Shown here in pieces: positions 13,148 to 16,521 of a DNA stretch of 16,521 nucleotides. This DNA comes from an uncultured Oscillospiraceae bacterium (GTDB taxonomy: Bacteria > Bacillota > Clostridia > Oscillospirales > Ruminococcaceae). How positions within the stretch are numbered: position 1 is the first letter of the stretch; every line of letters begins with the position of its first letter. Under the pieces are notes generated by a model that was not told where the DNA came from, searched no databases, and worked only from the letters and a program-made list of their open reading frames with translations. The position numbers were made by a program, and so were the translations under genes. The stretch is from positions 1 through 16,521 of the forward strand of contig USLH01000044.1 in the NCBI GenBank assembly GCA_900555435.1, given 5' to 3'.

Positions 13148-14392
13148 TCACGCCAGCTTTTTCTGCTCCCGCTCAGAAAGCCGCAGCAGCAGGTATCCCA
13201 CCGCAAAGAGCAGGATCAGCCCCAGGATGCCGTAATTGGACGCCCCGAAGACCGATGCGCAGAAGGAAAGGATCAGCGGCCCTAAGAAATCGGCGAACTT
13301 CCCGAAGATGTCAAAGAAACCGAAATATTCGTTGGACTCCTCTTTGGGGATCAGCTTGCCGAAGTGAGAACGGGACAGCGCCTGAATGCCGCCCTGGCAC
13401 ATACCCACGACCACCGCCAGCGCCCAGAACTCCCAAGCCTTGTCCAGCTGGAAGCCAAAGACGCAGATGCCTGCATAGGCCACAACGAAAATCTTGATGA
13501 GTCTCAAGGGCCCGTATTTCTGCGCCAGTTTGCCGCTCCAGATGGCGCAGGGGAACGCCACGAACTGGGTCAGCAGCAGCGCTAAGATCATCTGGGTGGA
13601 ATCGATGCCCACCTCATTCCCGTAAGTGGTCGCCATGGAAATGATGGTGTACACGCCGTCGATGTAGCAGAAGTAAGCGAGGATGTAGAAGAGCAGATCC
13701 TTCCGCTGACGGATCTTCCCGAAGGTGCGCCCCAACCGCCGGAACGCATCCCCCACCTTGCCCTTCCGGTCTTCCAGACAGTGGGTCTGCTTCACATTCT
13801 TTAAAAGGGGCAGGGTCAGCAGCAGCCACCAGATCCCGGTGATGAGGAAGGAAAGCTGGGTCGCCAGCACCGTGGACATCCCGAAGGGCTTTGTAAAAAT
13901 CAACACGATGCCCAGAATAAAGGGCACGCAGCTGCCGATGTACCCCCACGCAAAGCCATGGGAGGAAACCATATCCATCTTCTCATCGGTGGTCACGTCA
14001 GTGAGCATGGAGTCATAAAAGACGTTGCAGGCGGAATATCCCACCCTTGCCACAACAAAAAGACAGAGGAACGCCTTCCATTCCGTCACGGCGGACAGTG
14101 AGAAAAGCCCTGCCAGGCCTACCATCAAAAACAACAGGAACAGCTTCTTTTTCATGCCGCTGTAATCCGCCAGCGCCCCCAGGATCGGCGACAGAATCGC
14201 TAAGATCAGCACGGTAATGGAGGTGATGTTCCCCCAGACCACCGTGGACTGCGCCGCAGAGATCCCCGCACTGTCGGTCAATCCGTGAAAGAAGATCGGG
14301 ATCGTGGTCGAGATCAGCATGGTAAACGCCGAGTTCGCCACATCGTAAAGGATCCAGCTTTTCTCGCCTTTGGTGAGTTTTTCAGACGCCAT
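13148..14392 (-). CDS. UMF1/Atg22-like MFS transporter
   Basis: A 414-residue polytopic protein of the major facilitator superfamily with about 12 helices. The start KSWILYDVANSAFTMLIST and the late SRSHFGKLIPKEESNEYFGF followed by FDIFGKFADFLGPL are diagnostic of the UMF1 group (Vacuole effluxer Atg22-like). Yeast Atg22 exports amino acids from the vacuole; the bacterial substrates are unknown. A charged loop around 205-235 (LEDRKGKVGDAFRRLGRTFG) is the central cytoplasmic loop between the two six-helix halves. AGGAGG lies about 7 nt before the ATG. The length is normal and no truncation is seen. It has its own promoter and terminator. Confidence 0.9.
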   Translation of the reverse strand: MASEKLTKGEKSWILYDVANSAFTMLISTTIPIFFHGLTDSAGISAAQSTVVWGNITSITVLILAILSPILGALADYSGMKKKLFLLFLMVGLAGLFSLSAVTEWKAFLCLFVVARVGYSACNVFYDSMLTDVTTDEKMDMVSSHGFAWGYIGSCVPFILGIVLIFTKPFGMSTVLATQLSFLITGIWWLLLTLPLLKNVKQTHCLEDRKGKVGDAFRRLGRTFGKIRQRKDLLFYILAYFCYIDGVYTIISMATTYGNEVGIDSTQMILALLLTQFVAFPCAIWSGKLAQKYGPLRLIKIFVVAYAGICVFGFQLDKAWEFWALAVVVGMCQGGIQALSRSHFGKLIPKEESNEYFGFFDIFGKFADFLGPLILSFCASVFGASNYGILGLILLFAVGYLLLRLSEREQKKLA

Positions 14393-14431
14393 GTCGCATC
14401 CTCCTGTGAATTTACTTTGAACGCATCTTTA

Positions 14432-14460
14432 ATTTTACAAGAAATCACTTTCTTTGTAAA
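14432..14460 (-). promoter_or_regulatory. Promoter of the MFS transporter gene
   Basis: TTTACA (14455-14460), 17 nt, TAAAAT (14432-14437) on the minus strand. Transcription would start near 14425, about 33 nt before the start codon. Confidence 0.55.
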
Positions 14461-14477
14461 GCATTTTTGGGTATAAT
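14449..14477 (+). promoter_or_regulatory. Promoter of the phospholipase C-like gene
   Basis: A perfect TATAAT at 14472-14477 with a weak TTTCTT 17 nt upstream (14449-14454). The -35 overlaps the -35 of the divergent MFS promoter, so the two probably compete for polymerase. Confidence 0.45.
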
Positions 14478-14531
14478 AAAAGAAAAAAAGTTTCACAAAT
14501 CCAAACGGATTCTTTTAGGAGGCAAGAGAAA

Positions 14532-15464
14532 ATGGCTGATTATCTGACTCACGACCTTCTGGGAAGCGAAGTGATCCAGTCTTCCCGAGGCGCCGTCCAC
14601 GCCCGACTCACCGAATATCCGGAAGCCTTCCGCTGGGGATGTCAGGGGCCGGATCCCTTTTTCTACCGCCGGCTCTGGGAGGGCGGCGGCCCTTACCACC
14701 CGCTGGCGAACCGGATGCATGAGGAAGATACAGCAGGGCTTTTCTACGCCATGGCCCGCTATGCCATAGAGCAGTCCGGCTGGGAACGGGAGGTCTGCAC
14801 GGCCTATTTAGACGGTTTCCTCTGCCACTATTCCTTGGACAGCGAGATCCACCCCTACGTCTACTTCCTGCAGGGAAAGGGTGAGTCCCGGAACCCCGGA
14901 GTCACCTGCGGCACCGTCCACGGACAGGTGGAAACAGACATTGATATTGCCCTTTACAGCCTTCGGGGCGGCCGACACATCTCCGACTTCCACCCCGGCG
15001 ACGAGCACCATCTCCCCGCCCTCCAGAAGGAAGCCATCGCCGCCATGCTCTGCACCGTGATCCGACAGGTCTACGACGTGGAGCTGCCCCAGACGGAAGC
15101 GGAAGCGGCTTTCGGGGACACTCTTTTTATCGAAGATTTCCTCTACCGCCGGGGAAGGAACCTGGCACACCTTGCTTTTGCCGCCGGACTTTTGAAGCCT
15201 GCGTGGAGCGATTTCGTTTCCCACGCCAAGGTGGCGGAGCCCCAATGGGACGCCCTGAACCTGCGCCGCCGGGGCTGGCGGAATCCCGACGAACCGGAAG
15301 TGCTCCGGAAGGAAAGCGTCCCGGAGATCCTAGAGATTGCCCGGGAAAAGACCCTGTCCCTCATTGGACAGTATGAGGATATGTTCGCCGACGGCACCGT
15401 CCGCCGCATCGACTATCCCGTCACCTTCGGAAACGGAAGCGGAAAAGCCGCCGACCCAGCCTGA
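14532..15464 (+). CDS. Zinc-dependent phospholipase C family protein
   Basis: A 310-residue protein of the zinc-dependent phospholipase C (Zn_dep_PLPC) fold. The ligand pattern is visible: H7 near the start, H23, GCQGPDPFFY at 36-45 with D41, H63, H99 and D103 in the CHYSLDSEIHPYV helix, H107, then H130 and E134 in the GTVHGQVETDID segment. These would bind up to three zinc ions. There is no signal peptide, unlike the secreted toxins of this fold, so it is a cytoplasmic form as often found in Clostridia; its natural substrate may not be a phospholipid. AGGAGG lies 9 nt before the ATG. It is transcribed alone between a divergent MFS gene and a convergent yebC. Confidence 0.85.
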   Translation: MADYLTHDLLGSEVIQSSRGAVHARLTEYPEAFRWGCQGPDPFFYRRLWEGGGPYHPLANRMHEEDTAGLFYAMARYAIEQSGWEREVCTAYLDGFLCHYSLDSEIHPYVYFLQGKGESRNPGVTCGTVHGQVETDIDIALYSLRGGRHISDFHPGDEHHLPALQKEAIAAMLCTVIRQVYDVELPQTEAEAAFGDTLFIEDFLYRRGRNLAHLAFAAGLLKPAWSDFVSHAKVAEPQWDALNLRRRGWRNPDEPEVLRKESVPEILEIAREKTLSLIGQYEDMFADGTVRRIDYPVTFGNGSGKAADPA

Positions 15465-15473
15465 TGAAACCGC

Positions 15474-15517
15474 AAAAAGCCGCCTGCCGGAATCATCTCC
15501 GGCAAGCGGCTTTTTTT
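15474..15517 (+). terminator. Shared bidirectional terminator
   Basis: An outer 10-bp stem (15474-15483 with 15506-15515) continues past one mismatch into an inner 7-bp stem (15485-15491 with 15498-15504). T-run 15511-15517 on the plus strand and the A-run 15474-15478 on the other side allow it to stop both the phospholipase-like gene and the convergent yebC, whose stop is 11 nt away. Confidence 0.9.
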
Positions 15518-15527
15518 AGAAGGCTTC

Positions 15528-16274
15528 TCAGCCCTCGTAATCTTCCTCGTTCTCCCAGTTATGCCAAACATGCTGAACGTCATCGTTTTCTTCCAGCTTC
15601 TCCAGCAGGAGACCCATCTTCTTAATCTGATCCTCGTCGTCCAGACGGGTATACAGATCGGGGACCATCTGGACCTCGGCGGTCTCGAAAGTGTAGCCCT
15701 TGTTCTGCAGCGCCTCCAGCACGGAACTGAAGTCAGCAGGAGCGCAGGTGATCTCGACCATGTCGTCTTCCATGGAGAAGTCCTCCGCACCGGCGTCCAT
15801 CACGTCCTCCATGACCTTATCCTCATCGTATTCGCCGTCCTCGTTATTGATGACGAACACGCCCTTCTGCTTGAAGCCGAAGGAAACGCAGCCGCTGGTA
15901 CCTAAGTTGCCGCCGAACTTGTCGAAGATGTGGCGGACGTCGCCTGCGGTGCGGTTGCGGTTGTCGGTCAGGCATTCCACGATGACAGCAACGCCGTTGG
16001 GGCCGTATCCTTCATAGGTGATGTTCTCGTAGCTGTTCTTGTCGCCGTCTCCCAGGGCCTTCTTGATGATGCGGTCGATGTTGTCATTGGGGACGTTGTT
16101 GGCCTTTGCCTTGGCGATCAGCACCTTCAGGGCGCTGTTGTTGTTGGGGTCGCCGCCGCCCATTTTTACCACAACTGCGATCTCACGGCCGATCTTGGTG
16201 AAGATCTGTGCCTTGGCACCATCGGTCTTTTCTTTTTTGCGTTTGATGTTGTTCCATTTGGAATGTCCGGACAT
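15528..16274 (-). CDS. yebC: YebC/PmpR family protein
   Basis: The 248-residue protein has the usual YebC length. The family start MSGHSKWNNIKRKKEKTDGA is unmistakable, followed by FTKIGREIAVVVKMGGGDPN, the AKANNVPNDNIDRIIKKA segment, YEGYGPNGVAVIVECLTDNR and FGGNLGTSGCVSFGF. YebC proteins were long called transcription regulators; work on YebC2 and the mitochondrial homologue TACO1 indicates a role in helping ribosomes through difficult, proline-rich sequences. The acidic C-terminal stretch (NWENEEDYEG) is somewhat extended. AAAGGATG lies ahead of the ATG. It is followed by the shared terminator and has no ruvC neighbour in this window. Confidence 0.95.
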   Translation of the reverse strand: MSGHSKWNNIKRKKEKTDGAKAQIFTKIGREIAVVVKMGGGDPNNNSALKVLIAKAKANNVPNDNIDRIIKKALGDGDKNSYENITYEGYGPNGVAVIVECLTDNRNRTAGDVRHIFDKFGGNLGTSGCVSFGFKQKGVFVINNEDGEYDEDKVMEDVMDAGAEDFSMEDDMVEITCAPADFSSVLEALQNKGYTFETAEVQMVPDLYTRLDDEDQIKKMGLLLEKLEENDDVQHVWHNWENEEDYEG

Positions 16275-16332
16275 GACGATTCATCCTTTCTTGTTTGGCG
16301 CCCGCATAAACCGCCGGGAGCCGCAGATACTA

Positions 16333-16349
16333 ACCTCGAAAAGCGAGGT
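16333..16349 (+). promoter_or_regulatory. Hairpin enclosing the ribosome site of the small ORF
   Basis: ACCTCG (16333-16338) pairs perfectly with CGAGGT (16344-16349) around AAAAG. GAGGT is the ribosome-binding sequence of the ORF starting at 16357, so folding would block translation. Alternatively, on the minus strand, the palindrome sits upstream of yebC and could be a protein-binding site. The 16275-16332 stretch shows no clear plus-strand promoter. Confidence 0.45.
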
Positions 16350-16356
16350 GAAAAAC

Positions 16357-16488
16357 ATGAAGAAAAACGCACAGAACCGCCCGGCGCCTGCCCCTGAACA
16401 GGAGCTGACAAACGCCGTTCCCAGCCGGAAGAAGGAAAAAGCTGCCGGCCAGAATCTGACCGAGCCTTCCGTTTCCGACTGCAAATAA
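16357..16488 (+). CDS. Small hypothetical protein
   Basis: A 43-residue ORF with ATG at 16357, GAGGTG 7 nt upstream, stop TAA and a terminator-like hairpin just behind. The product is basic and polar, rich in K, N, Q, P and A, with no hydrophobic segment (starts MKKNAQNRPAPAPEQEL, ends SVSDCK). I do not recognise it. Such tiny Lys/Asn/Gln-rich proteins occur in Clostridia, some related to spore proteins, but no signature supports that here. The ribosome site plus terminator is the main support. Confidence 0.5.
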   Translation: MKKNAQNRPAPAPEQELTNAVPSRKKEKAAGQNLTEPSVSDCK

Positions 16489-16496
16489 CGGTTCCC

Positions 16497-16518
16497 GCCG
16501 GAGCTTTGAGGCTCCGGC
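16497..16518 (+). terminator. Hairpin behind the small ORF
   Basis: GCCGGAGC (16497-16504) pairs with GCTCCGGC (16511-16518) around a 6-nt loop. The window ends 3 nt later, so a U-run cannot be seen fully. Confidence 0.55.
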
Positions 16519-16521
16519 TCT

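Overview
The window reads as a chromosomal segment of a low-oxygen Firmicute, most likely a gut Clostridia of the Oscillospiraceae type. This is inferred from strong AGGAGG ribosome sites, sigma-A promoters of the TTGACA-17-TATAAT kind, a SigH-like sigma factor, the rpsF-ssb-rpsR operon and Clostridia-style zinc-ribbon proteins. No IS element, phage gene or CRISPR array is visible. Many genes end in clear Rho-independent terminators, so transcription units can be drawn with some confidence.

Left part (1-5640). A minus-strand membrane gene runs off the left edge. It starts as a YfhO-type protein but continues in frame as the first two helices of a FucP-type sugar transporter, so it is a natural fusion or an assembly chimera. 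Its long leader (about 1034-1301) is packed with hairpins and a 13-bp direct repeat. Next come yfbR (+), then a minus-strand unit with a SigH-like sigma factor, a degenerate tRNA-like element and a two-site zinc-ribbon protein. Back to back with the sigma promoter is a promoter for a small zinc-ribbon membrane protein (+). A minus-strand pair follows: a glycerophosphodiester phosphodiesterase and a DUF4434 (TIM-barrel) protein.

Middle (5700-12000). A perfect sigma-A promoter drives rpsF-ssb-rpsR, with a possible S6:S18 autoregulatory leader. Convergent to it is the most unusual unit: a TetR-family regulator whose stop codon overlaps the start of a 1373-residue surface protein by 4 bp. The large protein has a signal peptide, FG-GAP-like calcium loops, two Ser/Thr-rich amphipathic beta segments resembling those of beta-pore-forming proteins, a fibronectin III-like domain, about 300 residues of repeated coiled coil and a C-terminal membrane anchor. 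A near-perfect 29-bp palindrome sits on the promoter of the pair and is a good candidate operator.

Right part (12000-16521). Minus-strand genes for a soluble CapD/FlaA1-type nucleotide-sugar dehydratase and a UMF1/Atg22-like MFS transporter are followed by a divergent zinc-dependent phospholipase C-like protein (+) and a convergent yebC (-). A tiny + strand ORF, whose ribosome site lies in a hairpin, ends the window at a terminator.

The best candidates for something undescribed are the tetR/giant surface-protein unit, the structured leader at 1085-1311, and the tRNA-like element behind the sigma gene. The YfhO/FucP junction needs checking as a possible assembly error.
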